A stretch of DNA of 64,000 nt, taken from contig NZ_CP028918.1 in NCBI RefSeq assembly GCF_003060865.1, positions 1,186,001 to 1,250,000 on the forward strand, written 5' to 3'. The DNA comes from Gemmobacter aquarius. Its GTDB lineage: Bacteria > Pseudomonadota > Alphaproteobacteria > Rhodobacterales > Rhodobacteraceae. Made by a program: the position numbers and the translations under genes. The notes beneath the pieces are model-generated. The model was given only the letters and a program-made list of their open reading frames with translations, did not search any database and was not told the DNA's origin. The first letter of the stretch is position 1. Every line of letters starts with the position of its first letter. Positions 29,872 to 38,588 of this stretch are shown here, in pieces.

Positions 29872-31629
29872 TCAGCCTTCGGCGGGGGCGTGGTCTTCTT
29901 CGGTTTCGTCATGCGCCGATTCGACGATCTTGAAGCTGCGCATGATGAAGTCGGGGACGTGGTCACCCATGCCGACGACCGGCGGGCCACCACGGTCGTC
30001 GCGGCGGTAATCGTCGCGGCGGCGATCATCGCGGCGGGGTTCGTTGCGGTCTTCGCGCGGGCGATCCTCACGCGGACGATCCTCACGGGGGCGGTCGTTG
30101 CGGTTGCGGTCGTCAGAGCGGCCTTCGCCACGGTTCTCGCTGCGACCTTCGCTGCGGCGGTCGTCACGCGGGCGATCCTCGCGACGGTCGTCGCGGCGGG
30201 GGTCTTCGCGGCGGGGTGCGGGTGCGGCTTCCGCCACAACCTCGACGGGTTCGATTACGGCGATGGGGTCCATCGACGCCTGTTGCCCGTGGTCGGCTAC
30301 GGGGCGCGGGGCGCGGTCACGGTTGCGGTCGCCGCCACGGCTGCGGCCGCGGCCTTCGCCACGGTCGCCCCTGCTGTCACCGCGTCCTTCGCCGCGTTCG
30401 CCACGGCCACCGTCACGGCCACCGTCACGGCGGCTGTCGTCGCGGGCGGGGCGGTCGCTGCCGGCTGCGGCAAGGTCGAGCCCTTCGGGCAGTTCGCCGC
30501 GCGGGATGGGTTGTTTCACGAGGCTTTCGATGGCGGCGATGTACTTGTCATCGTTCGGGACCGCGATGGTCACGGCCTTGCCCAAGCGTCCGGCGCGGCC
30601 GGTGCGGCCGATGCGGTGGACGTAATCTTCGGGGTGCGAGGGCACGTCGAAGTTGAAGACGTGGCTGACCGCCGGAATATCGAGGCCACGGGCCGCGACG
30701 TCGGAGGCGACGAGGAGGTGCAAGGAGCCGTCGCGGAAGCCATCGAGCGTTTTCATGCGCTGCGACTGTTCAAGGTCGCCGTGGATGGGGGCCGCATTGA
30801 AACCGTGCGATTTCAGCGACTTGGCGACCACGTCCACATCCATCTTGCGGTTGCAGAAGATGATCGCGTTGGTGCAGGCTTCGCCTTCGTCGGCGATCAG
30901 CTTGCGAAGGACGGCGCGCTTTTCGGTGAAGCTGCGGTCTTTGCGCGAGGGCGCGAACTGGATCAGCTTTTGCTCGATGGTCTGCGAGGCGGAGCTTTGG
31001 CGTTCCACCTCGATCTTGGCGGGGTTGGTCAGGAAGGTCGAGGTGATACGCTCGATTTCCGGTGCCATGGTGGCCGAGAAGAACAGGGTCTGACGGGTAA
31101 AGGGCGTCAGCTGGAAGATGCGTTCGATATCGGGGATGAAGCCCATGTCGAGCATGCGGTCGGCTTCGTCCACGACCATGATCTGCACGCCGGTGAGCAG
31201 CAGTTTGCCACGCTCGAAATGGTCGAGCAGGCGGCCGGGGGTGGCGATGAGCACATCGACGCCACGGTCGATCAGCTTGTCCTGTTCGCCGAAGGAGACG
31301 CCGCCGATCAGCAGGGCCTTGGTCAGCTTGGTGTGCTTGGCGTAGGTTTCGAAGTTTTCGGCCACCTGTGCCGCGAGTTCGCGGGTCGGGGCGAGGACGA
31401 GGCTGCGCGGCATGCGGGCGCGGGCGCGGCCTTGGCCCAGAAGCGTGATCATCGGCAGCGTGAAGCTTGCGGTCTTGCCCGTGCCGGTCTGGGCGATGCC
31501 GAGCACGTCGCGGCCTTGCAGCGCGTGCGGGATGGCTTGGGCCTGAATCGGGGTCGGGGTTTCGTAACCGGCTTCGGAAACGGCCTGAAGTACGCGCGGA
31601 TCGAGCGCGAGATCGGAGAATTTGGTCAT
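29872..31629 (-). CDS. DEAD-box RNA helicase (RhlE-type) with long RGG/RD-rich tail
   Basis: 585 aa. N-terminal helicase core (about 1-375): Q motif TPTPIQAQAIP, Walker A AQTGTGKTAS, VDEADRML, SAT, HRIGRTGRAG. The C-terminal about 190 residues are low-complexity, made of Arg/Asp/Gly repeats (GRGERGEGRGDSRGD, RPREDRPREDRPRED, RRDDRRRDDYRRDD) and end in a short ordered motif FIMRSFKIVESAH. RNA remodelling, ribosome assembly and decay are family roles; RNase J is the convergent neighbour. ATG at 31629 was chosen over one further upstream because AGGACG precedes it. Confidence 0.92.
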   Translation of the reverse strand: MTKFSDLALDPRVLQAVSEAGYETPTPIQAQAIPHALQGRDVLGIAQTGTGKTASFTLPMITLLGQGRARARMPRSLVLAPTRELAAQVAENFETYAKHTKLTKALLIGGVSFGEQDKLIDRGVDVLIATPGRLLDHFERGKLLLTGVQIMVVDEADRMLDMGFIPDIERIFQLTPFTRQTLFFSATMAPEIERITSTFLTNPAKIEVERQSSASQTIEQKLIQFAPSRKDRSFTEKRAVLRKLIADEGEACTNAIIFCNRKMDVDVVAKSLKSHGFNAAPIHGDLEQSQRMKTLDGFRDGSLHLLVASDVAARGLDIPAVSHVFNFDVPSHPEDYVHRIGRTGRAGRLGKAVTIAVPNDDKYIAAIESLVKQPIPRGELPEGLDLAAAGSDRPARDDSRRDGGRDGGRGERGEGRGDSRGDRGEGRGRSRGGDRNRDRAPRPVADHGQQASMDPIAVIEPVEVVAEAAPAPRREDPRRDDRREDRPRDDRRSEGRSENRGEGRSDDRNRNDRPREDRPREDRPREDRNEPRRDDRRRDDYRRDDRGGPPVVGMGDHVPDFIMRSFKIVESAHDETEEDHAPAEG

Positions 31630-31861
31630 AAGCGTCCTATGGGATGCGGTATCGGACCGCATTTGGGTAAGGGAGGGACGCAATGTTCCGGGCGTCCCGG
31701 CGTCTGGGCCGAATTCGGCCTGAGGTGCGGTTAGCTGAAAATGGCGGGAAGGTCAAGGATGACAGGAAAAGCCCGCCTTTCGACGTGTCAATCAGGTCTT
31801 GCTTTCCGGTTGCGGCTTTGGCGCTATCTGATGGACTGGATTTGGAAACGGAGTGGATGCC

Positions 31862-32287
31862 ATGATCGAGAAACACGCGACCGCCGTCTGGAAGGGCAGC
31901 CTCAAGGAAGGCGGCGGCACGTTGAACAGCCAGAGCGGGGCGTTGAGCAATCTGGGCTATACCTTTGCCACGCGGTTTGAAGGCGGCAAGGGGACCAACC
32001 CCGAGGAGCTGATCGGCGCGGCCCATGCCGGCTGCTACGCCATGTTCCTGTCGGCACTGATGTCGGGCGAGGGGATCGTGCCGGAAAGCATCGAGGCGAC
32101 CTCGACCATCGCGCTGGACCCGACGACCGAAGGCGGGCCGACCGTCAAGACCGCTCATCTGGTGGTGAAGGTGAAAGCGCCGACGGATGAGGGCAAGATC
32201 AGGGAGTTGGCGGACAAGGCCAAGGCGGGTTGCCCGATTTCCAAGCTGCTGAATGCGACCGTGACGATGGAACTGGCGGTTCTTTGA
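31862..32287 (+). CDS. OsmC-family peroxiredoxin
   Basis: 141 aa. Thiol peroxidase of the OsmC group. The two reactive cysteines are in AAHAGCYAMFLSALM (peroxidatic) and AGCPISKLLNATV (resolving). N-terminal beta-strands with KGTNPEELIGAAH preceding the first cysteine. ATG at 31862 has AACGGAG about 8 bp upstream; an in-frame GTG at 31853 is possible. Divergent from the helicase gene across 230 bp; its own terminator follows. Confidence 0.9.
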   Translation: MIEKHATAVWKGSLKEGGGTLNSQSGALSNLGYTFATRFEGGKGTNPEELIGAAHAGCYAMFLSALMSGEGIVPESIEATSTIALDPTTEGGPTVKTAHLVVKVKAPTDEGKIRELADKAKAGCPISKLLNATVTMELAVL

Positions 32288-32307
32288 GCCGTGGTTAGCA
32301 AAAGGTG

Positions 32308-32332
32308 AAAGGCGCCTTTCGGGGCGCCTTTT
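32308..32332. terminator. intrinsic terminator after osmC, convergent with prfC
   Basis: Arms AAAGGCGCC (32308-32316) and GGCGCCTTT (32323-32331) with loop TTTCGG, then T-rich on the plus strand and A-rich before it. Probably serves both osmC and the end of prfC at 32376. Confidence 0.85.
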
Positions 32333-32375
32333 GCCGTTCAGGGATTGTTTACCACGATGGGCGGGTGCCCGACGC

Positions 32376-33974
32376 TCACACCATCATCTGCTTGGTCGCG
32401 GTCAGGGTGATCTTGGGGTAATCGCGTTCGATGCGGTCGATGTCCCATTTCAGGCGGGTCAGGTAGACGGTGTCGCCATCGCTGTCTTGGCCGATATGGC
32501 CCTTGTTGACGTTGACGAATTTCTCGACCTCGTCTTTCGGTCCCGAAACCCAGCGGGCCGAGGTGAAGTGCGACGGCTCGAAGCGGACGGGCAGGCCGTA
32601 TTCCTGTTCGATGCGGGAGGCCAGAACCTCGAACTGCAACTGGCCGACGACGCCGACGATATAGCCCGAGCCGATCATGGGTTTGAAGACCTTGGCGGCA
32701 CCTTCTTCCGCGAATTGGGTCAGCGCCTTTTCGAGGTGCTTGGCCTTCATCGGGTCGAGCGCGCGCACGCCTTGCAGGAGTTCGGGGGCGAAGGAGGGGA
32801 TGCCGGTGAAGCGCAGTGCTTCGCCTTCGGTCAGGGCGTCGCCGATGCGAAGTTGGCCGTGGTTCGGGATGCCGATGATGTCACCGGCCCAAGCCTCTTC
32901 GGCCAGTTCGCGGTCGGCGGCGAGGAAGAGGACGGGGTTGGTGACGGCCATCTGTTTTTTCGACCGCACGTGCAGCAGTTTCATGCCGCGTTCGAAATGT
33001 CCCGAGGCGAGGCGGACGAAGGCGACGCGGTCGCGGTGTTTGGGGTCCATGTTGGCCTGCACCTTGAAGACGAAGCCGGTGACGGGCGTTTCTTCGGGGG
33101 CGATCTTGCGTTCGGCGGCGGTCTGGATTTGCGGTTCTGGGCCGTAATCGCCCATGCCGTCCATCAGTTCGCGCACCCCGAAGGAATTGATGGCGGAACC
33201 GAACCAGATGGGGGTCATCGATCCGTTGAGGAAGGATTCGCGGTCGAAGACGGGCAGAAGCTGGCGGGCCATGTCGACTTCCTCGCGCAGTTTCGCCAGC
33301 AGGTCGGCGGGGACGTATTGGGCGAGTTTGGGGTCGTCGAGGCCGGAAATCTGCACGGTTTCGGCCACGCGGTTGCGGTCGGCGCGGTCCATGATTTCGA
33401 GGCGGTCGCGGAGGAGGTCGTAGGCACCGACGAAATCGCGGCCCATGCCGATGGGCCATGAGGCGGGGGTTACGTCGATGGCGAGGTTTTCCTGAATCTC
33501 GTCGATGATCTCGAAGGTGTCGCGGGATTCGCGGTCCATCTTGTTGCAGAAGGTCAGGATCGGCAGGTCGCGCAGGCGGCAGACCTCGAACAGCTTTTGC
33601 GTTTGGGATTCAACGCCTTTTGCCCCGTCGATCACCATGATCGCGGCGTCTACGGCGGTCAGGGTGCGGTAAGTGTCTTCGGAAAAGTCGCTGTGACCGG
33701 GGGTGTCGACGAGGTTGAAGCGGTATTTGCCATAGTCGAAGGACATGGCGGATGCGGAAACTGAAATGCCGCGTTCCTGTTCCATCTTCATGAAGTCGGA
33801 CCGCGTGCGCCGCGCTTCGCCCTTGGCGCGGACCTGACCGGCCATCTGGATGGCACCCCCGAAAAGCAGGAACTTTTCGGTGAGCGTGGTTTTTCCGGCG
33901 TCGGGGTGCGAGATGATCGCAAAGGTCCGGCGGCGGGCGATTTCGGTCGGGAGTTGGGGGCGGTTGTCCAGCAT
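32376..33974 (-). CDS. prfC: peptide chain release factor 3
   Basis: 532 aa translational GTPase that recycles RF1/RF2. G1 SHPDAGKTTLTEKFLL, G2 within RGISVSAS, G3 DTPGHSDFSEDTYR, G4 NKMDRESRD; later domain FGVRELMDGMGDYGPEP and the C-terminal VGVVGQLQFEVLASRI. Full length. ATG at 33974, divergent from the SDR gene over about 108 bp. Confidence 0.96.
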   Translation of the reverse strand: MLDNRPQLPTEIARRRTFAIISHPDAGKTTLTEKFLLFGGAIQMAGQVRAKGEARRTRSDFMKMEQERGISVSASAMSFDYGKYRFNLVDTPGHSDFSEDTYRTLTAVDAAIMVIDGAKGVESQTQKLFEVCRLRDLPILTFCNKMDRESRDTFEIIDEIQENLAIDVTPASWPIGMGRDFVGAYDLLRDRLEIMDRADRNRVAETVQISGLDDPKLAQYVPADLLAKLREEVDMARQLLPVFDRESFLNGSMTPIWFGSAINSFGVRELMDGMGDYGPEPQIQTAAERKIAPEETPVTGFVFKVQANMDPKHRDRVAFVRLASGHFERGMKLLHVRSKKQMAVTNPVLFLAADRELAEEAWAGDIIGIPNHGQLRIGDALTEGEALRFTGIPSFAPELLQGVRALDPMKAKHLEKALTQFAEEGAAKVFKPMIGSGYIVGVVGQLQFEVLASRIEQEYGLPVRFEPSHFTSARWVSGPKDEVEKFVNVNKGHIGQDSDGDTVYLTRLKWDIDRIERDYPKITLTATKQMMV

Positions 33975-34082
33975 GGCGGGGATTTAGCCGATCTGGCGCC
34001 CCGCGTCCACATGTTGCGCCCTGCGCCTTGGCAGCGTGCAGTGGGCGGTGCTAGGTCTGGTGGAAAGCAGAGGGAGAGCGGC

Positions 34083-34862
34083 ATGGATCTGGGCATCAGG
34101 GGCAAGCGGGCGCTGGTTTGCGCTTCGTCAAAGGGGTTGGGGCGCGGTTGCGCCGAGGCGCTGGCGGAAGCGGGGGTCGACCTTGTGCTGAACGCGCGGG
34201 GGAGTGAGGCGCTGGAGGCTGCGGCGGCTGATATACGGGCGAAATGGCAGGTCGGGGTGGTGACGGTTGCGGCCGATATCACCACGGACGAGGGGCGGGC
34301 ACGGGTGCTGGATGCGGCGCAAGGGGTTGATATCCTTGTGACAAATGCGGGCGGGCCGCCGCCGGGGATGTGGCATGACTGGAGCCGGGATGATTTCATC
34401 AAGGCGCTGGATGCCAATATGCTGACACCGATTGCGCTGATGCAGGCGCTGATGCCTGCGATGATGGAGCGCGGTTGGGGGCGGGTGGTCAACATCACCA
34501 GCCAATCGGTGAAGGCGCCGATCGGGCAGCTTGGCTTGTCGAACACGGCGCGGACGGGGTTGACCGGCTTTGTCGCCGGAACCGCGCGGCAGGTGGCTGA
34601 AAAGGGTATCACGATCAACAACTTGCTGCCCGGCATCCATGACACGGATCGCGCCGTTTCGCTTGATTCCGGCGTGGTGAAGGCCGAAGGGATCAGCATG
34701 GAGGAGGCCCGAAAGCGCCGCGCGGCGGGAATTCCGGCGCGGCGTTACGGGACGGCGGCCGAGTTCGGGGCGGCTTGCGCGTTTCTGTGTTCGATGCATG
34801 CGGGCTTCATCGTGGGGCAGAACATCCTGCTCGACGGGGGGGCGACGAACGCGACCATCTGA
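34083..34862 (+). CDS. short-chain dehydrogenase-like protein lacking the catalytic Tyr/Lys
   Basis: 259 aa SDR fold. Cofactor loop ASSKGLGRGCAEAL is a variant of TGxxxGxG; NAGGPPPGMWHD follows strand 4. At the active site ITSQSVKAPIGQLGLSNTAR, the normal YxxxK is replaced (position reads L/S...R), so classical oxidoreductase catalysis is doubtful. This pattern occurs in a recognised atypical SDR subgroup annotated as 3-ketoacyl-ACP reductase-like. C-terminus IVGQNILLDGGATNATI is normal. ATG at 34083 follows GGGAGAGCGGC. Confidence 0.85.
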   Translation: MDLGIRGKRALVCASSKGLGRGCAEALAEAGVDLVLNARGSEALEAAAADIRAKWQVGVVTVAADITTDEGRARVLDAAQGVDILVTNAGGPPPGMWHDWSRDDFIKALDANMLTPIALMQALMPAMMERGWGRVVNITSQSVKAPIGQLGLSNTARTGLTGFVAGTARQVAEKGITINNLLPGIHDTDRAVSLDSGVVKAEGISMEEARKRRAAGIPARRYGTAAEFGAACAFLCSMHAGFIVGQNILLDGGATNATI

Positions 34863-34889
34863 GGCACAGGCGATGCACAGCGGGTGCAG
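34862..34889. repeat. degenerate GATGCAC-type array
   Basis: Related units AGGCACA (from 34862), GATGCACA (34872-34879) and GGTGCAGA (34883-34890) sit 10-11 bp apart, immediately after the SDR stop codon. This resembles the cleaner array at 7713-7741. Function unknown. Confidence 0.45.
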
Positions 34890-34956
34890 ACGCAAAGGGA
34901 AAAAGCGTTAAGGCCGGTTCATCTGTTGCCGATGGCCGAAGGGGCGCTTTCTCGGC

Positions 34957-35027
34957 TTTCATGCTGGCTCAAATATCCTCGGGGGGAGGGGCGCGGAACG
35001 CGGCCCTTGGGGGCCGAGGCCCCCCAC
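34957..35027 (+). repeat. dispersed palindromic element, copy A
   Basis: Core TTTCATGCTGGCTCAAATAT then CCTCGGGG, followed by small GC hairpins (CGCGGAACGCG; GGGGGCCGAGGCCCCC). Same architecture as copies at 40135-40198 and 41620-41698. Located between the SDR and ABC ATPase genes. Looks like a REP/BIME-like intergenic element of this genome; name and mobility unknown. Confidence 0.65.
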
Positions 35028-35046
35028 CGGGTTGCGGTGGGGCTTT
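35021..35046 (+). terminator. possible terminator upstream of the ABC ATPase gene
   Basis: CCCCACCG and CGGTGGGG arms around GGTTG-type loop (about 35022-35042), followed by CTTT. It would end transcription from the SDR gene before the ABC gene at 35091. Confidence 0.45.
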
Positions 35047-35090
35047 GGCGCTGCTAGGGCTATTCCCGATTGTTTCGCTTGGGAACGCTT

Positions 35091-36173
35091 ATGCCAGATG
35101 CGGTGAGGCTTGAGGTCACGGGGGTGACCCGTTCGTTCGGCGGGCGGCCCGTGGTGGATCATGTGTCGCTTTCGGTGGCGGCGGGGCGGGTGACCTGTCT
35201 GCTCGGTCCTTCGGGATGCGGCAAGTCGACGACGCTGCGGATGATCGCAGGCGTCGAGCGGCCCGATGCGGGCGAGGTCAGGATCGACGGGCGCGCGGTT
35301 TTCGGGCCGGGGGTCAACCTGCCGCCCGAGGCGCGGTCGGTCGGGCTGATGTTTCAGGATTTCGCGCTGTTCCCGCATCTGACGGTGGCGCAGAACGTGG
35401 CGTTCGGGTTGAACGGCGACCGTGCGGCCAAGGCGGCGCGGGTGGGCGAGTTGCTTGAACGGGTGAACCTGTCGGGTTACGGGTCCAAGCATCCGCATGA
35501 GCTTTCGGGCGGCGAGCAGCAGCGCGTGGCGCTGGCGCGGGCCTTGGCGCCGCGACCGCGGGTCATGCTGATGGACGAGCCGTTTTCGGGGCTGGACAAC
35601 CGGCTGCGCGACGGGATTCGCGATGCGACGCTGGAGGTGCTGAAGGAAGAGGGGGCGGCGGTTCTGCTGGTCACGCACGAACCCGACGAGGCGATGCGGA
35701 TGGCCGACGAGATCGCGCTGATGCGGGGCGGCCGGATCGTGCAGCAGGGCGCGCCCTACAACGTTTACAATGCGCCGGTCGACAAGGCGGCGGCGGCGTT
35801 CTTTTCCGACATCAACGTGATCCGTGCCACGTCGAGGGGGGCGCTGACCGAGACGCCGTTCGGGGCCTTTCTGACCCCCGGCCATGCCGATGGCGGCGAG
35901 GTCGAGATCGTGATCCGTCCGCAGCACCTGAAGATCGACTTTGACCGTGGCGGGCGCGGGCCGAACCCGACGGCGCAGGACGGCACGCCTGCGCGTGGCA
36001 CGGTGCAGCGGGCGCGCTATCTGGGGCGCGAATCGCTGGTCGATTTCAAGATGGATTTCGACGGGTCGATCCTGACGGCCAGCGTGCCGGGGGTGTTCCT
36101 GCCCAAGACAGGCACCGCGCTGTGGCTGATGATCCGGCGCGACAGGTGTTTTGTGTTCGGGGTGGGGCGGTAG
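35091..36173 (+). CDS. ABC transporter ATP-binding protein (CUT1/FbpC-like), orphan
   Basis: 360 aa. Nucleotide-binding domain 1-240: Walker A GPSGCGKSTT, Q-loop MFQDFALFPHLTV, signature LSGGEQQRVALARAL, Walker B VMLMDEPFSGLD, switch THEPDEAM. C-terminal TOBE-like domain (about 270-360, EIVIRPQHLKIDF). Most like the iron(III)/spermidine/CUT1 type. No permease or binding protein gene is next to it, so the substrate is unknown. ATG at 35091 chosen; an upstream TTG is less likely. Confidence 0.85.
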   Translation: MPDAVRLEVTGVTRSFGGRPVVDHVSLSVAAGRVTCLLGPSGCGKSTTLRMIAGVERPDAGEVRIDGRAVFGPGVNLPPEARSVGLMFQDFALFPHLTVAQNVAFGLNGDRAAKAARVGELLERVNLSGYGSKHPHELSGGEQQRVALARALAPRPRVMLMDEPFSGLDNRLRDGIRDATLEVLKEEGAAVLLVTHEPDEAMRMADEIALMRGGRIVQQGAPYNVYNAPVDKAAAAFFSDINVIRATSRGALTETPFGAFLTPGHADGGEVEIVIRPQHLKIDFDRGGRGPNPTAQDGTPARGTVQRARYLGRESLVDFKMDFDGSILTASVPGVFLPKTGTALWLMIRRDRCFVFGVGR

Positions 36174-36202
36174 CGGGGGGCCTTTGCCCCTCGTTCGGCT
36201 TT

Positions 36203-36559
36203 TCAGCCCACCCGTTCGTCAATCCCCGCTTGCGGCATCAGGGTTGCGACCTTGGCCAGCAGGGTGCGGGCGGCGCGGGCGCGGGGGCCTTCGGCGCTGG
36301 ACACGGCGGTCAGGCCCTCGACCAGCGCGTCAAGCTCGTCCTGCGTCATCAGCGTGGGGGGCAGCAGGAGCGGTGAGCGCAGGATGTAGCCCAAGCCCCG
36401 TTCGCCCTCGACCGGCAGGCCCGAGCCTGACATCACGGCCATGTCGCGCCAGATCGTGCGGGTCGAAACGCGCATTTTCGCGGCCAGTTCGGCTGCGGTA
36501 TGCAAACGCCCGTCGCGCAGGATCTGGATGAGGTCGAACATGCGGTCGTCGCGGGTCAT
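36203..36559 (-). CDS. short HTH (YafY/DeoR-type) regulator without WYL domain
   Basis: 118 aa. N-terminal winged helix MTRDDRMFDLIQILRDGRLH and LAAKMRVSTRTIWRDM is the HTH_11 type of YafY regulators, followed by GLPVEGERGLGYIL (wing) and a short helical tail ending GIDERVG. Full YafY proteins are about 230 aa with a WYL ligand domain; this one stops shortly after the linker. The reading frame ends cleanly and codon use is normal, so it may be a genuine short form. ATG at 36559. Candidate operator 55 bp upstream. Confidence 0.75.
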   Translation of the reverse strand: MTRDDRMFDLIQILRDGRLHTAAELAAKMRVSTRTIWRDMAVMSGSGLPVEGERGLGYILRSPLLLPPTLMTQDELDALVEGLTAVSSAEGPRARAARTLLAKVATLMPQAGIDERVG

Positions 36560-36613
36560 TGCGGGGTTCCTTCGGCTCGGCATCGGGCGGGTAGCGGCCA
36601 GCGGTGCCGCCTA

Positions 36614-36631
36614 CTGACATATAACTGTCAG
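36614..36631. promoter_or_regulatory. palindromic operator CTGACA-N6-TGTCAG
   Basis: Perfect 6-bp inverted repeat with AT-rich centre, in the 191-bp gap between the short HTH regulator (start 36559) and tatA (36751). YafY-like regulators often bind such TGACA...TGTCA sites near their own promoter, so autoregulation is the likely reading; the site might also influence tatA. Confidence 0.6.
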
Positions 36632-36750
36632 TTGCGCGGGGAAAGCGGGGAATAGGTGCTTTCCGGCGGCGGCGGCTTGGTCATAAATGCAGGCAGAACT
36701 ACAGAGTCGCGGCGCGGTTGGCGCGGGCGGCAACAGTCAAGGAGAACAAC

Positions 36751-36981
36751 ATGGGACGATTTGGACCTATGGAAATCATCATCATCGCAGCCGTCGTGCT
36801 GATCCTGTTCGGTCGTGGCAAGGTATCGAGCCTGATGGGCGAAGTCGGCAAGGGCATCACCGCCTTCAAGCGCGGCGTCAAGGACGAGGGTGCAGAGGCC
36901 GCAGCTGCTGCCGCAGCGGCAGTCGAGGCCGCCCGCGACGTGACGCCCGCAGCGACGACGACCGAGCAGGACAAGGTCTGA
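36751..36981 (+). CDS. tatA: Sec-independent translocase TatA
   Basis: 76 aa. Pore-forming Tat component. Short N-terminal helix MEIIIIAAVVLILFGRGKVS, glycine hinge and amphipathic helix SLMGEVGKGITAFKRGVKDE, then an Ala-rich tail. ATG at 36751 with AAGGAG 7 bp upstream; a start 33 bp earlier would put a basic stretch before the membrane helix and is rejected. Complex I N2 and Rieske-type proteins are typical Tat-dependent or metal-cofactor clients in this lineage. Confidence 0.95.
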   Translation: MGRFGPMEIIIIAAVVLILFGRGKVSSLMGEVGKGITAFKRGVKDEGAEAAAAAAAAVEAARDVTPAATTTEQDKV

Positions 36982-37023
36982 GTGCGGCCTTGCGCCTGAA
37001 CACGGGCAAGGAAGGGCTGAGAG

Positions 37024-37716
37024 ATGCTTGATATCGGCTGGAGCGAACTGGTCCTGATCGGGGTCGTCGCGCTGATTTTCGTAGGGCCGAAAGACCTGCC
37101 GCGGATGTTCCACGCGCTGGGGCGGTTCACCGCCAAGGCGCGGGGCATGGCGCGGGAATTTCAACGCGCGATGGACGATGCGGCGAAATCGTCGGGGCTT
37201 GACGATGTCCGCAAGGACCTGAGCGGGGTCAAGGCGGGGATCAATGCCGCGACCAATCCGGCGGGGTTCGGGATCAACGCGCTGGAGGATGCGGCGCGGA
37301 AGTTCGAGAACTGGGATCCGAAATCGGTTTTGAAACCGGCTGTGGCTGCGGCTCCTGCGGCGGCTGCCGCGACGGATGCGGCGGCGACCGGCTCAACGGC
37401 GGATGCGTCCGAACCCGGACCGGAAACGAAGGCACTGGCCGAAAAGCGGGCAGCCGATGCTGCCGCAGCGCGGGCCAAGGCACATGAATTGCAGGCCAAG
37501 GCTGCGGCTTCGGCAAGTGCAACCTTTGCCGCGCGGGCCAAGGCCGACGCCGAGGCTGCGGCAGTCAGAATGGCCGACGAAAGTGCTGCTGCACCTGCGC
37601 CGCAGCCGCGCAGCCGTGCGAAGAAGGCCGAGTCGGCCGGAATTGCCGAGCCTGCAGCAGAAGCTGCCAAACCGGCGCGAAAGCCGCCGGTCAGACGCAA
37701 GAAGAGTGACGAATGA
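37024..37716 (+). CDS. tatB: Sec-independent translocase TatB
   Basis: 230 aa. Twin-arginine substrate receptor with TatC. N-terminal [22 protein letters not shown] and the amphipathic helix [20 protein letters not shown] are typical. From about residue 100 onward it is a long Ala-rich disordered tail, ending in basic [15 protein letters not shown], longer than E. coli TatB (171 aa). Overlaps tatC by 4 bp. Confidence 0.95.
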   Translation: MLDIGWSELVLIGVVALIFVGPKDLPRMFHALGRFTAKARGMAREFQRAMDDAAKSSGLDDVRKDLSGVKAGINAATNPAGFGINALEDAARKFENWDPKSVLKPAVAAAPAAAAATDAAATGSTADASEPGPETKALAEKRAADAAAARAKAHELQAKAAASASATFAARAKADAEAAAVRMADESAAAPAPQPRSRAKKAESAGIAEPAAEAAKPARKPPVRRKKSDE

Positions 37717-38588
37717 CCAAGACCGATCAAATCGAAGACAGTTCGGCCCCGCTGATCGAGCATCTTGCCGAGCTGCGAAATCGGCTGATGTGGTCGGCTG
37801 CCGCCTTTTGCCTTGCGTTGTTCGCGGTCTATCCCTTTGCCATGCAGGTGTTCAACTTCCTGTCGCGGCCGATCTGCAAAGTGCTGGAAAGCATGGGGCA
37901 GAATTGCCAGCTTGTGCTGATCTCGCCGCAGGAAGGCTTTTTCGTCGCCATCAACATCTCGCTGTTCGGGGGGCTGGTGCTGGCCTTTCCGGTGATCGCC
38001 TATCATCTGTGGCGCTTCGTGGCGCCGGGGCTTTACAGGTCGGAGCAGAGCGCGCTCTTTCCGTTTCTGATCGCCTCGCCGATCATGTTCTTCTTCGGCG
38101 CGGCATTCGCCTATTTCGTCGTCTTGCCGATGGCGTTCAACTTCTTTCTCGGGTTCCAGCAGTTCAGCGCTTCGGCGCCCGCGACGGAACCGGTGAAGGA
38201 CGCGGTTGGCGCCTTGAAGGAAGTGGCGAGCGTTCCGGGGATCGTGTTTCAGGGGTCGGCGCAGGAATATCTGGGCGTGACGATGAAATTCATCCTGTCC
38301 TTCGGGCTGTGCTTCCAGTTGCCTGTCTTGCTGACGCTGCTTGGCAAGGCCGGGCTGGTGGGATCGAAGGGCCTGTCGGCGATGCGGAAATACGCCGTGG
38401 TCGCGATCTTGATCCTAGCCGCCGTGGCGACGCCTCCAGACGTGATCAGCCAGATCATCCTGTTTGCGGCGATCTATCCGCTTTACGAAGTGTCGGTGTT
38501 CCTGATCCGCCGGATCGAAAGAGCGCGCGAAAAGCAGATGCGCGCCGATGGAACCTGGGTCGACGAGGACGAGGAAGACGCGGTTTGA
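37713..38588 (+). CDS. tatC: Sec-independent translocase TatC
   Basis: 291 aa, six transmembrane helices. Binds twin-arginine signals. N-terminal [18 protein letters not shown] holds the conserved signal-recognition segment; [32 protein letters not shown] and [20 protein letters not shown] are the later helices. C-terminal tail is acidic (DEDEEDAV). The stop overlaps the TTG start of the next gene (TTGA). Confidence 0.97.
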   Translation: MTKTDQIEDSSAPLIEHLAELRNRLMWSAAAFCLALFAVYPFAMQVFNFLSRPICKVLESMGQNCQLVLISPQEGFFVAINISLFGGLVLAFPVIAYHLWRFVAPGLYRSEQSALFPFLIASPIMFFFGAAFAYFVVLPMAFNFFLGFQQFSASAPATEPVKDAVGALKEVASVPGIVFQGSAQEYLGVTMKFILSFGLCFQLPVLLTLLGKAGLVGSKGLSAMRKYAVVAILILAAVATPPDVISQIILFAAIYPLYEVSVFLIRRIERAREKQMRADGTWVDEDEEDAV

